The position numbers and the translations under genes were made by a program. Positions 25,674 to 34,066 of a stretch of DNA of 64,000 nucleotides are shown piece after piece (the first letter of the stretch is position 1; every line of letters starts with the position of its first letter). The stretch comes from Opitutaceae bacterium (GTDB lineage: Bacteria; Verrucomicrobiota; Verrucomicrobiia; Opitutales; Opitutaceae): NCBI GenBank assembly GCA_028284385.1, contig JANQRT010000024.1, forward strand, positions 124,001-188,000, in the 5' to 3' direction. The notes beneath the pieces were generated by a model. The model had not been told where the DNA came from. It saw nothing but the letters and a program-made list of their open reading frames with translations, and did not search any database.

Positions 25674-26788
25674 TTCGCCTTTCGATAGAGGTTGTAGGGC
25701 AGTTGAATGGCGACTTCGGTTCCTAGGCCTTCTGTGGACTTCACAATCATGTCGTGGTCATTTCCATACAGTCCTTTCAATCGAATACGTGTATTCTTTA
25801 ATCCGATACCATTTCCGCTGGATGAATGGAGGTCATTTTTAATGCCAATACCATCATCCTTCACGTTTAGCTGGAGTTGACCGTCGAATATGCTCGCTGA
25901 AATACTGATATAGCCGCCCTCTGTCTTGGGACTAATGCCATGTTGCAATGAATTCTCGACGATGGGCTGAAGGAGCAGATAGGGAACTTCCGCATCGTAA
26001 AGCTCGGGGTCCACATCGATCTTCACTTCAAGACGCTCTTGAAAACGCTCTTTCTGGATACTCAGATATAAATCCAGAGCATCAAGTTCGTCCTTCAATG
26101 GAACGACTTGCTCGCTCGTCTTCTCGAGCGTGAGACGAAGAAGATCACTCAAACGCGTCAGCATTCTAATGGCTCTCTCATTGTCCTTCTTCATCATCAG
26201 GGACATGATGGAGTTGTGCGTATTAAAAAGGAAATGCGGGTGAAGCTGCATTTTCAAAGCGCCGAGTTGAGATTGGGCCAGTTTCGCTTCCAACTGAGTG
26301 GAAGCCAACTCGGATTTTTGATATTTTGTATAGTAGTTATAAGCGGTAACAGCTCCGACGATAGCCCAGTAAATGATAAGGTAGATGTGGAACTTATATA
26401 CGAAAATCCAAACGAAGTCCTTCCAAGTCGGATTCTTGTTGAAGAAAACGAAGTCGATCAGATTGGCAAAGGTATACTCGAAAGCGACATGACCGAGAGC
26501 CACTGCAAAACCAAGCCCTACTTGCCGAAAGATATTGAACGCCAAAGCATTGCGGTCCACAGGAAAACGACGCGCAAGATAGAGAACAATGAAAGTCGTC
26601 CCCGCCCACAAGATCCAACCACTTTGCCACACCAGAGTGTTGCCGATATCCATCTGCTTTCCTTTCACATAAAAGGAGATCGAGGAAATACCGATCACCA
26701 GAAGCATAAACAGCATCCAAAAAGCTACTACGCATAGACGGAAAAGCCATCTCGGGACTGGGGCGTTCTTTTCGGGAAAAGGATCCAT
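25670..26788 (-). CDS. Sensor histidine kinase of the LytS/YpdA (His_kinase) type
   Basis: 372 residues. Four hydrophobic segments fill residues 15-155 and no separate sensor domain is visible, so sensing is likely within the membrane. The His_kinase box LHPHFLFNTHNS holds the phosphorylated His185, and the ATP-binding part has PIVENSLQHG and the DDGIGIK segment. This family pairs with LytTR regulators, as here, where the genes overlap by four bases. It is the first gene of the pair, preceded by a 138-base region toward the esterase gene. Confidence 0.92.
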   Translation of the reverse strand: MDPFPEKNAPVPRWLFRLCVVAFWMLFMLLVIGISSISFYVKGKQMDIGNTLVWQSGWILWAGTTFIVLYLARRFPVDRNALAFNIFRQVGLGFAVALGHVAFEYTFANLIDFVFFNKNPTWKDFVWIFVYKFHIYLIIYWAIVGAVTAYNYYTKYQKSELASTQLEAKLAQSQLGALKMQLHPHFLFNTHNSIMSLMMKKDNERAIRMLTRLSDLLRLTLEKTSEQVVPLKDELDALDLYLSIQKERFQERLEVKIDVDPELYDAEVPYLLLQPIVENSLQHGISPKTEGGYISISASIFDGQLQLNVKDDGIGIKNDLHSSSGNGIGLKNTRIRLKGLYGNDHDMIVKSTEGLGTEVAIQLPYNLYRKAK

Positions 26789-26926
26789 AGCCTAGAATTC
26801 CAATGTGTCAGTTAATATAACGCGAATTTTGAGGCGAATGGAGCTCTAAACCTCATAATTTACGTGAAGCTTGATCAGGAAAGGACGAGACGGCGGATTT
26901 TCTATCTAAGTTGCAGCTTTTGAAAT

Positions 26927-28657
26927 TTAAGAGCCAAGCAGTTTCTCGGGAACCGTTGGGGGATCGAATGGCCAGTGTCCCGGGTTTCTCATTTTGCGAC
27001 GATAGACCCTGTCTTCGCTCGCCATGAAAAGAAACTGCAAATTCTCGCCTCCAAAAGCCAAATACAGGGGAGATTCGCCATCAGGTTTTATCATTATCCC
27101 TTCGGTTCTTCCCTGGTGGTTGACAATCTGAACGCCTTGATCCGTTGCCACAAAAAGCCGACCCAATACGTCATAAACGCTATCCAATCCTCCAATACGC
27201 GTATTGTTTTCCCAAATTTGAAGTTGATGGAACAATTGCTCATGTAAGAGTTTCCCCTCTTCACGTGTTTCGTAAAGATAGCCGAACTGATTTCCAGGCT
27301 GGAAAACAGATAAGCGCATTTGATCGATAAACCGACTGATGCAATGCGGCTTTTCGATATTAGTATCCATCTTTGATATCCTACCGGACCGAGAAATATA
27401 AAGTATCTGCCTCTTCTCTGGAAGAGTTGCGTACATTCCGTCTTCAAGAGGCAGCAGATCGCTAGCCAAAATCCCACTGGCAAGCTTTTTGCGAGAGTTA
27501 TCGCTACCGAGCTCTTCAATCGATCGAGAATCCGAATAACTCGCGAAAAGTTCGCCCTTATTTCCGCACGCAATGCTTTTCAATTTGCCCTCGACCTCCA
27601 CAAAATCAGAAATACTACCACTTGTATCCATCTTTAGGATTTTTCGACGACCAGACTCCCCTATAAAAACATTACCTTCTTTATCGCCGGCCAATCCGCC
27701 AATAAGATCTCCCTCATAGACCAGTTTCCATGACTCCCCCTCCAAGAGCGACTTGTTGATTTCCTGTTTTTCGCTATAAGGAGTCTTTATTGGCTCGTCC
27801 CAATCCCTCCATAGCCAGGTAAGCATCTTCGGCAATATCGATCCGGCATGAATCGCATTATGGCCACCATCGCCCCACTCGTGCGCGACTTCGTAACCAG
27901 CCCAATCCAGAAAGAATTGCAGTTCCTGGTTCGCCATCCACCAACTCCCAGAATAATTAAGCTTGTCGTTGCTGCCTTCTTGCAGGAACACCCGTAAAGG
28001 CCTTGGCTCTTCCTTTCGAACCATGGTCATGATGCTTCCAGCCGCCTTGTAATTCGTGAAGGTGCCAATCGAACTGAGCACTCGCCTAACCCGATCGGGA
28101 CGGTACCAGGCCATCATAAATGCCCCAACCGCGCCAGAGCTGGCGCCAGCAACACCCCATTGGTTGGGATCCTTGCTTAAATTGTATTCAGCTTCCACTT
28201 GCGGAACGATTTCCGAAAAGAAAAAGGCGGCATTCAATTCGGTGATGCCGTCGTACTCAACACTCCGATTGTAGCGAAAATGGGAATTCTCGTTGGGCTC
28301 AGGTATGCGTCCGGGATTTACGAATATTCCAATAGTGATGGGCATTTGGCCTTTGTGTATCAAATTATCCATTACGATACTGGAACGCCACTTGCCATCC
28401 GGTTTCAATCGGCCCCAACCATCTAAGTAAATCATCACACAAGCAGGCTCTGCCGGATCATACTGGGCCGGGACGTATATCCACCAATCTCTTTCCGTTC
28501 CTGGAAAGATTTCGCTCTCGTTCCAGAATTTCTTTATGATTTCCCCTTCGGGAACGCCTTCTTGCACAAAGGAATCCGGCCCTAGCTCGTAGTCATCAAT
28601 TGCCGACGTTTTCGTACAAAAAAGAAGGAACAGCGAAAGGAACAGTCGATTGCTCAT
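26927..28657 (-). CDS. Exported esterase fused to an SMP-30/gluconolactonase-like propeller
   Basis: About 576 residues. The start chosen (ATG at 28657) opens a signal peptide (MSNRLFLSLFLLFCTKTSA); an in-frame TTG 60 bases earlier overlaps the aldose-epimerase stop but would hide the signal. Residues ~40-300 are an alpha/beta-hydrolase of the esterase-D type: the nucleophile elbow is GASSGA (Ser173) and a late GDGGHNAIHAG has the likely His. Residues ~310-560 form a propeller like SMP-30 gluconolactonases (GDLIGGLAGDKEGNVFIGES; IACGNKGELFASYSD). The fusion suggests removal of ester groups from a sugar, together with lactone or sugar binding. It is downstream of the aldose 1-epimerase. Confidence 0.82.
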   Translation of the reverse strand: MSNRLFLSLFLLFCTKTSAIDDYELGPDSFVQEGVPEGEIIKKFWNESEIFPGTERDWWIYVPAQYDPAEPACVMIYLDGWGRLKPDGKWRSSIVMDNLIHKGQMPITIGIFVNPGRIPEPNENSHFRYNRSVEYDGITELNAAFFFSEIVPQVEAEYNLSKDPNQWGVAGASSGAVGAFMMAWYRPDRVRRVLSSIGTFTNYKAAGSIMTMVRKEEPRPLRVFLQEGSNDKLNYSGSWWMANQELQFFLDWAGYEVAHEWGDGGHNAIHAGSILPKMLTWLWRDWDEPIKTPYSEKQEINKSLLEGESWKLVYEGDLIGGLAGDKEGNVFIGESGRRKILKMDTSGSISDFVEVEGKLKSIACGNKGELFASYSDSRSIEELGSDNSRKKLASGILASDLLPLEDGMYATLPEKRQILYISRSGRISKMDTNIEKPHCISRFIDQMRLSVFQPGNQFGYLYETREEGKLLHEQLFHQLQIWENNTRIGGLDSVYDVLGRLFVATDQGVQIVNHQGRTEGIMIKPDGESPLYLAFGGENLQFLFMASEDRVYRRKMRNPGHWPFDPPTVPEKLLGS

Positions 28658-28713
28658 GATCGAAAACTTTAATCCACAAGGAGAGAAAGCAATGCTATTG
28701 AAAGCATCGCGTA

Positions 28714-29724
28714 TCAATCGGCGCCAAACTGGTAGACAGTCCTGGTTTTGTAGACTTGATTGGGATCGAGACGTGTCGATGGAAATTGAGGCTGATTCGG
28801 AGAATCCGGAAAATGCTGCGTCTCGAGACAGAATCCAGCGCGTTTTTCGTATACCGCTCCACCTTTTCCTACATTCGAACCGTCAAGAAAGTTGCCTGTA
28901 TAGAATTGCACGGCAGGCTCCGTAGTATACACTTTCATGATACGACCGGATTTGGGCTCCTTCACTTCGGCAGTCTGTCGCAGCTCATCGCTCGAAGGCC
29001 GAAGAACGAAATTATGGTCGTATCCACCAGCTAGTGACAATTGCTCATTAACCTGCTCAATATCCCTGCCAATCGGTTTTGGCTTACGGAAATCGAAAGG
29101 GGTTTCTTCCACTGATTCCAGCTCCCCGGTTGGAATGAGACCTCCATCGATAGGAGTAATTTGATCGGCATAAATGGTCATCTCGTGATCGAGCACAGAC
29201 CCGCTATCATGACCGGCTAAATTGAAATAGGCGTGTTGGGTTAGATTCACCACCGTTGGCCGATCGGTCGTCGCTTGGTAGTCGATGATAAACTCGTTCT
29301 CCTCAGTTAGCCGATAGGAGACCGATACATCCAGATTTCCTGGATACCCTTCTTCCATGTGAGGACTCAGATAGTTCAATACGAGTCCTTGACCTTCATT
29401 ACCGGAAAGCTCCTTCACACTCCATTCGACTTTATCAAATCCCACCAGACCGCCATGCAAATGATTATTCCCGTTGTTCACTGCTAGAGTATAAGTCTCT
29501 CCATCAAGGGAGAACGAGCCCTTGGCAATTCGATTTCCATATCGCCCAATTAATGCTCCGAAATAGGTCGAGCCCTCGTCGTAGCCTTCAATCGTATCAA
29601 AGCCAAGCGTTACATCGCTTGGCTTTCCTTCCCGATCAGGGACCAGCAATTCCATAAGGATTCCTCCTCTATTGGAAATCTTGGCCTTCATTCCCTTTGA
29701 ATTTTCAAGATAGTAGATACTCAT
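28714..29724 (-). CDS. Aldose 1-epimerase (mutarotase)
   Basis: 336 residues, close to the family's usual length, with no signal peptide. The conserved NNHLHGG segment holds one catalytic His and LTQHAYFNLAG the second; the catalytic Glu is in GFCLETQHFPDS, the standard end motif with N-Q-P. It interconverts the alpha and beta anomers of aldoses such as galactose or glucose in the cytoplasm. Its ATG overlaps the stop of a small gene upstream (29721-29909) as ATGA, so the pair is co-translated; the esterase/propeller gene follows. Together with the divergent sulfatase this makes a small sugar-use region. galM-type, but I leave the symbol open. Confidence 0.92.
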   Translation of the reverse strand: MSIYYLENSKGMKAKISNRGGILMELLVPDREGKPSDVTLGFDTIEGYDEGSTYFGALIGRYGNRIAKGSFSLDGETYTLAVNNGNNHLHGGLVGFDKVEWSVKELSGNEGQGLVLNYLSPHMEEGYPGNLDVSVSYRLTEENEFIIDYQATTDRPTVVNLTQHAYFNLAGHDSGSVLDHEMTIYADQITPIDGGLIPTGELESVEETPFDFRKPKPIGRDIEQVNEQLSLAGGYDHNFVLRPSSDELRQTAEVKEPKSGRIMKVYTTEPAVQFYTGNFLDGSNVGKGGAVYEKRAGFCLETQHFPDSPNQPQFPSTRLDPNQVYKTRTVYQFGAD

Positions 29725-29909
29725 TTCGCAATCCTGAAGGAAGGCGCAAAGAGAGGGTCATGAAAAGCGTTTGTTGCTTCCTGTTCTCGAATGAAGGCAA
29801 CTGCGCTAGGCTGAAGATGAATCGGATTACATGTAACATTGTCAGGCAATCGCATTCGCTGAGCGACGGAGACAGCCTTGCTACTTGACTCGCTGTATTG
29901 CCGAAACAT
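29721..29909 (-). CDS. Small protein with strong ribosome site, coupled to aldose epimerase
   Basis: 62 residues from the ATG at 29909. AGGAGG at 29915-29920 lies 5 bases upstream, one of the best ribosome-binding sites in the window, and the TGA overlaps the aldose-epimerase ATG (ATGA). These two facts support a real gene. The protein is not recognised; it is without a signal or membrane segment and has a Pro/Asn-rich middle. A longer in-frame TTG start would place the Shine-Dalgarno inside the gene, so I reject it. It could also be a translation-coupling leader rather than a working protein. Confidence 0.5.
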   Translation of the reverse strand: MFRQYSESSSKAVSVAQRMRLPDNVTCNPIHLQPSAVAFIREQEATNAFHDPLFAPSFRIAK

Positions 29910-29914
29910 CTTAG

Positions 29915-29920
29915 CCTCCT
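29915..29920 (-). promoter_or_regulatory. Shine-Dalgarno site deciding the small-gene start
   Basis: AGGAGG on the minus strand, 5 bases before the ATG at 29909. It identifies that ATG, not the in-frame TTG at 29924, as the start. Confidence 0.6.
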
Positions 29921-29956
29921 TCAATCAAGAGCCTGCCCGATCGACGAGATCCCTAT

Positions 29957-31393
29957 ATGAAAGCTGCTAATTTTCTATTCATACTCTCAGACGAACATCA
30001 AAAGAATACATTAGGTTGTTACGGTAACGAAAAGGTAATCACACCCCATCTGGACGCCCTGGCTGACCGAGGAACGCTTTTCAGTAGAGCTTACACCACT
30101 TGTCCTATCTGCGTTCCGGCTAGAGCTTCCCTGGCAACGGGAAAGTACGTTCACGAGATTGGGAATTGGGATAACGCATTTCCTTACAACGGAAGCGAAA
30201 GAACATGGCATCATGAGCTGAGAGACAATGGCCATACCGTAGATCTAATCGGCAAGCTCCATTTCAGAAGCCAGGAGGATGACAACGGCTTTAGCCAAGA
30301 ACATCAGCCCCTTCATGTCGTAGATGGCATTGGCGATCCGTTTGGAGCGATTCGCTGGAACCCGAAAGTGAGGCATCGGCGCCAAGGAATCATTTCCGCA
30401 GGAGCTGACGATTCGACCTATCAGCAATACGACGTTCTCAATGCGGACAAGGCGATCGAATGGCTTGAAGAACACGCGAATGACGAGAAACCTTGGGCTC
30501 TGTTTCTATCCTTTGTGTGCCCTCATCCTCCTTACAAATCCCGTCCCGAATATTTCGACAAGTACAACTCGGAAGACTTGCCGCTACCGCCACAATGGAA
30601 GGAAGGAGACTGGCCACAACACCCGGCCTACAAATGGTTCAGGCGATTCTTTGACGCCGACGAGCCGTTTACCGAAAAGGAAATCAGAAATTGCATTCAT
30701 GCTTACTACGGATTGGTCACCTTCCTTGACGAGCAAATTGGACGCGTCCTTTCCAAACTGGAAAGTCTTGGCTTAGTGGATACAACGAGAATTCTCTATT
30801 CCTCCGATCATGGGGAAGGACTGGGAGCAAGGGGACTTTTCGGGAAATTCACCCACTACGAAGAATCAGGAGGAATTCCAATGATCCTGGCTGGTCCCGA
30901 TGTGCCTGAAGGAAACGTCTGCAAAACCCCCGTATCCTTACTGGACGTACACAATACTATTTACGATGGAGTCGGTGTTGAGGGGACCGTCCATCGTCAC
31001 AGCAGATCGCTAGTCGAGTTAGCCAATCTGCCCGAACAGGAAAGGGACGTTTTCGCAGAGTATCACGCCGTGAATAGCAAAGACGGCTCCTATCTGTTAA
31101 CGGACAATCGATTCAAGCTCATCTACCATGTCAACCAGCCGGCCCAACTTTTCGACCTGCAGGAAGACCCGGACGAAATAAACGATTTGGCATCACACGG
31201 CGAGTACCGGAACGTGCTTGAAAACATGATACACCGGTTAAAGTCTATTTGCGACCCCGAAGAAGTGGATGCGAAGGCGAAGTCAGACCAGAAGGCCCTT
31301 ATCGATTCCTATGGAGGAGAAGAAGCGGTCCTCAATCGAGGGTTTTTCGAGAATTCCCCAGTGCCCGGAGAAAAGCCGCAGTTTAAAAACTGA
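29957..31393 (+). CDS. Cytosolic S1-type sulfatase
   Basis: 478 residues with no signal peptide: it starts directly with the fold's first strand (NFLFILSDEHQ). The formylglycine motif is CVPAR with Cys52, and other metal/substrate residues follow (GKLHF, HPPYKSRPEYF, SSDHGEG, KFTHYEES). Members hydrolyse sulfate esters after the Cys is converted to formylglycine by a separate maturase, which is not in the window. Lack of a signal indicates action on small sulfated sugars or sulfate esters brought into the cell. It is divergent from the aldose epimerase/esterase genes, sharing a 47-base region with the small upstream gene. Choline sulfatase or phosphonate hydrolase relatives are possible alternatives. 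Confidence 0.9.
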   Translation: MKAANFLFILSDEHQKNTLGCYGNEKVITPHLDALADRGTLFSRAYTTCPICVPARASLATGKYVHEIGNWDNAFPYNGSERTWHHELRDNGHTVDLIGKLHFRSQEDDNGFSQEHQPLHVVDGIGDPFGAIRWNPKVRHRRQGIISAGADDSTYQQYDVLNADKAIEWLEEHANDEKPWALFLSFVCPHPPYKSRPEYFDKYNSEDLPLPPQWKEGDWPQHPAYKWFRRFFDADEPFTEKEIRNCIHAYYGLVTFLDEQIGRVLSKLESLGLVDTTRILYSSDHGEGLGARGLFGKFTHYEESGGIPMILAGPDVPEGNVCKTPVSLLDVHNTIYDGVGVEGTVHRHSRSLVELANLPEQERDVFAEYHAVNSKDGSYLLTDNRFKLIYHVNQPAQLFDLQEDPDEINDLASHGEYRNVLENMIHRLKSICDPEEVDAKAKSDQKALIDSYGGEEAVLNRGFFENSPVPGEKPQFKN

Positions 31394-31507
31394 TTGTTTC
31401 AGCCCGAGGAAGGCGTCCAGCCCCATCGGGGGCCAATCAACGTATGCGGTCTTCTTTAATTCACGACAGAAGGCAGCGTCCTTTTGGAGGTCTCGAAGTC
31501 TGGATGA
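31394..31507. other. Gap after cytosolic sulfatase, with a short hairpin
   Basis: 114 bases. GCCCC (31420-31424) can pair with GGGGC (31429-31433) around a 4-base loop. It has no U-tract, so it is only a possible terminator for the sulfatase gene. Confidence 0.35.
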
Positions 31508-31699
31508 TCAGATATCTATGACATCGTCATCGGCCTCCTCTTCCACCGGTTCAATACCAATTGGCGGTTTCTTCGACTCCAATGAGTCAAGAAACTCATG
31601 ATCCTTGGTCCGCTTGCTTTGCCGAATCATACGAGCAAGCACCGAAGCAACATCCGTGTCCAAACACAGCTTTGAAGCTGACGTATCCATTTTACTCAT
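31508..31699 (-). CDS. Small acidic-tailed hypothetical protein
   Basis: 63 residues, ATG at 31699 with AAGGA seven bases upstream, read toward the sulfatase stop. The first half is basic and polar (RMIRQSKRTKDHEFLD), the end is strongly acidic (VEEEADDDVIDI). No signal peptide or membrane segment. I do not recognise it. The ribosome site and the clean orientation favour a gene, but there is no independent support. It is not part of an operon. Confidence 0.45.
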   Translation of the reverse strand: MSKMDTSASKLCLDTDVASVLARMIRQSKRTKDHEFLDSLESKKPPIGIEPVEEEADDDVIDI

Positions 31700-32259
31700 T
31701 TCCGTATCCTTAATATGTTATGGCTACGCTGATTCCCAATAAGCTAGGCAACTTCCAGGATCGACTAGCTGCTCATGACACCATGCTCAGTCCAACATCT
31801 TTTCCTGAAAACCTAACCATAGGAAGAAGCCCGCCTTTAGAGGAGGACATTCAGCGTAATGGTTTCGTGAATGCGCTAAACAACCGCCTGAAATTTCTTT
31901 CCGCAAATTAGCTTAGCTATGGAAGTTGGATAATGGCATACGGCAGCAGCCGTACTTGGATAATAAAGGAATAATACGCCGAAAAATATGCGACAGTTTG
32001 CATCCACAAACAAAGCCAAAGACAAGGAGGGAGCGTTTTTAAATCATTTTGATGCCATGTCAGCCAACCCCTGAGAAGTTCGCTCTAAAATAACCACGTT
32101 CCTGGGGAGAACAAGAACCCGCTTACAGATAGGCGCAATTTCCTAAGAGGTCATTTATCGAACCGAGCGAAGGAAAAAAGAACCGGGAATTGGAGATTAC
32201 CTAATTCGACCGCAAAGACCATCAGCCCTTCGATGAGGGCCTGGAGGCTTTATTCAATG
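31700..32259. other. Long non-coding gap with a palindrome and a 9-bp direct repeat
   Basis: 560 bases. TTGGATAAT occurs twice (31926-31934 and 31956-31964), flanking the palindrome TACGGC-AGCA-GCCGTA at 31939-31954. A 63-codon frame at 31720-31911 (+) has no ribosome site and no recognisable protein. The remainder is featureless and may hold the decayed remains of a gene. Confidence 0.4.
32225..32240 (-). terminator. Possible terminator of the lipid/hisA operon
   Basis: GCCCT and AGGGC flank a 6-base loop, 20 bases downstream of the hisA stop on the minus strand. A U-tract is weak, so this is a tentative call. Confidence 0.4.
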
Positions 32260-33027
32260 CTAAGGATTACGAATTCGATGCCAGTCGATGACATCCAGAT
32301 AGCGAACCGACCCGCCAAATATATCCAAAGCGCTACCAATCGTAAGGTCGACCCTACCCTCTCCCAAGCCCTCTACGTCTTCCAGATCCGATAATGATCG
32401 GGCTCCGCCAGCGTACGTTGCTGCTATCGGCGAATGGGCCCCAAGTCGCTCAATAAGCTCTTTTTCCATTCCTCGCATTCTGCCCTCTACATCGACGCCA
32501 TGGACGAGATACTCGTCACAGAATTCGGCCAAGCGACCAAGGGTTTCGGAGTTCAAAGCAAGGTCCGTAAACTGGCTCCAGCGATCCGTGACGACCCAGT
32601 AATCGTCAGCTTTCTTTCGACAGCTTAGGTCGAGGACCAGCTTGTCTTTGCCTACAAGCTCAACCAATGCTTCTAACCGATTGGTATCCATGGAACCATT
32701 GCGGAAGACGAATGAAGTGACAATTACATGGCTCGCTCCGGCATCGAGATACTCGCAAGCGTTCTCAAGATTCACGCCACCTCCGTACTGCATGCCGCCC
32801 GGGTAGGCTCTCAGGGCCTGTAAAGCCGCTTCCTTGTTGCCGGGACCCAAAGCAATGACGTGCCCGCCAGGCAGGTCATCCTGTTGATATAGCTTAGCGA
32901 AATAGGTCGAGTCGTTTTCAGACTGAAAATTAGTTACAGTCTTGTCTTGGTCTTCGTCCTTGAGAGTCCCTCCGACGATCTGCACTACCTTTCCGTCCCT
33001 TAAATCAATGCAAGGTCTAAATCTCAT
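32260..33027 (-). CDS. hisA: HisA, eukaryote (yeast HIS6)-type ProFAR isomerase
   Basis: 255 residues. The start MRFRPCIDLRDGKVVQIVGG holds the first catalytic Asp (Asp8), and YGGGVNLENACEYLDAGASH, GLDLSCRKK-type (VLDLSCRKKADDYWVV), VHGVDVEGRMRGME and TYAGGARSLSDL follow the pattern of the eukaryotic HIS6 form, not the usual bacterial HisA. It isomerises the ribose of ProFAR, step four of histidine synthesis, in the cytoplasm. It is the last gene of an operon of fatty-acid genes, 6 bases after the DUF374 acyltransferase, with no other his genes nearby. The form is known in a few bacteria, so lateral gain in the lineage is likely. Confidence 0.88.
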   Translation of the reverse strand: MRFRPCIDLRDGKVVQIVGGTLKDEDQDKTVTNFQSENDSTYFAKLYQQDDLPGGHVIALGPGNKEAALQALRAYPGGMQYGGGVNLENACEYLDAGASHVIVTSFVFRNGSMDTNRLEALVELVGKDKLVLDLSCRKKADDYWVVTDRWSQFTDLALNSETLGRLAEFCDEYLVHGVDVEGRMRGMEKELIERLGAHSPIAATYAGGARSLSDLEDVEGLGEGRVDLTIGSALDIFGGSVRYLDVIDWHRIRNP

Positions 33028-33033
33028 CTTTTC

Positions 33034-33753
33034 CTACCTAACCTTCACAATCGGCTCCCTAGAAGTCCCGACAAGCATCTCCTTGCTCTTCCTTCCAATA
33101 TCATTGAGAGTAAACTCAAGCTTTGACCGACAGGACTCAAGCTCTTCCTCATTCGACTCTCGCTTCACGGTCATAGGTTTCTCAACGATAATGGAAATGC
33201 GAGCGAAAGGCTTAGGAATAACGAGTCGATCCCAAGATTTTATCTCCCAGTATCTATCAGCCGAATACGACATGGGAATAATGGATGCTCCCGTAAGCTG
33301 AGCAAGAGATACAGCCCCTATTTTTGCCTTGTAGACTGGTCCTTTGGATCCATCAGGCAAAATGATGATCGAGTGGCGTTCTTTAACTATCGCGCGATAA
33401 AGCGCTCTCAGTCCTTTAGTGCCTTGCCGGGATGACGAGCCTCTAACGACAAGTCCACCGAGTTTCCTACCCAAGATCGCTCCAATTTCGCCATCCTTAG
33501 ACAGGCTGGACATCATGGCCATTTTGAAGCCCTTTGCGGTTCGCTCTGCGAAAAGGGACGCGAAAAAGAAGATGCGGTTATGCCAGGCGCTTAGAATAAC
33601 CGGGTCGCTATCGGCCAACAAGGACTCCCATAACTTCCTACCCTCGAATGCGACAACTCGATAGGTCGAGGAAAGCAGCTTCAGCGTAGTCCACATCGCA
33701 AAGGCGGCGAACCGAGCTTTAAAAGAGGGAGAAGTGTTGTCAGCCATTTGCAT
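33034..33753 (-). CDS. DUF374-family lipid acyltransferase
   Basis: About 239 residues from the ATG at 33753; ATG at 33747 is equally possible, and a GTG at 33768 gives a longer form. The DUF374 pattern is seen: LSAWHNRIFFFAS (active-site His region), MMSSLSKDGEIGAILG, GSSSRQGTKGLRALY, SIIILPDGSKGPVY and GASIIPMSYSADRYWEIKSW. DUF374 proteins are related to LpxL/PlsC acyltransferases and act at the inner membrane. Here the gene stands 50 bases after an acyl carrier protein gene, so it may move an acyl chain from that carrier to a lipid acceptor. The acceptor is unknown. Confidence 0.82.
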   Translation of the reverse strand: MQMADNTSPSFKARFAAFAMWTTLKLLSSTYRVVAFEGRKLWESLLADSDPVILSAWHNRIFFFASLFAERTAKGFKMAMMSSLSKDGEIGAILGRKLGGLVVRGSSSRQGTKGLRALYRAIVKERHSIIILPDGSKGPVYKAKIGAVSLAQLTGASIIPMSYSADRYWEIKSWDRLVIPKPFARISIIVEKPMTVKRESNEEELESCRSKLEFTLNDIGRKSKEMLVGTSREPIVKVR

Positions 33754-33804
33754 TCGCGTATCTATCACGCGAATACCGAATCGCTTATTAGAGAAAGGAA
33801 GGAG

Positions 33805-34035
33805 CTAGGTTTTCTCATAAAAATCGAGAACGTCGCCAACGGTCTCCATCTTGGCTGCCTCTTCATCGCTGATCTCGATTCCGAACTCGTCTTCAAGCTC
33901 CACGAGCAGTTGAAGGGCCTTCGGAGAGTCGATAGCAAGATCGGCGACAAGCTCGGTTTCGCGTTTCAAGCTTTCCTGTGGCTTATTTGCCAGTTTGCTG
34001 ATAACTTCTAAAACTGAATTGGTGTCTAGACTCAT
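33805..34035 (-). CDS. Acyl carrier protein
   Basis: 76 residues from ATG at 34035; an in-frame TTG at 34047 would add four. The 4'-phosphopantetheine site is DLAIDSPKALQLLVELED, with the modified Ser after Asp; the usual Leu after Ser is Pro (DSP instead of DSL), marking it as a dedicated, non-housekeeping carrier. The acidic tail EISDEEAAKMETVGDVLDF is typical. It is the third gene of the operon, 31 bases after the AMP ligase, so it most likely receives the acyl chain from that ligase. Confidence 0.92.
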   Translation of the reverse strand: MSLDTNSVLEVISKLANKPQESLKRETELVADLAIDSPKALQLLVELEDEFGIEISDEEAAKMETVGDVLDFYEKT

Positions 34036-34066
34036 AGTTTCAATCAATGGTTAAAGAGAAAATTTC

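Noticed and set aside
26108..26737. A 209-codon plus-strand frame opposite the histidine kinase
   Set aside because: The kinase motifs (PHFLFN, ENSLQHG) and its overlap with the LytTR gene fix the coding strand as minus.
28658..28717. TTG start 60 bases upstream for the esterase-propeller gene, overlapping the aldose-epimerase stop
   Set aside because: The overlap is appealing, but the ATG at 28657 opens a clear signal peptide, which the longer form would bury.
31720..31911. A 63-codon plus-strand frame in the gap before hisA
   Set aside because: No ribosome site, no recognised protein and an atypical composition; left as non-coding.
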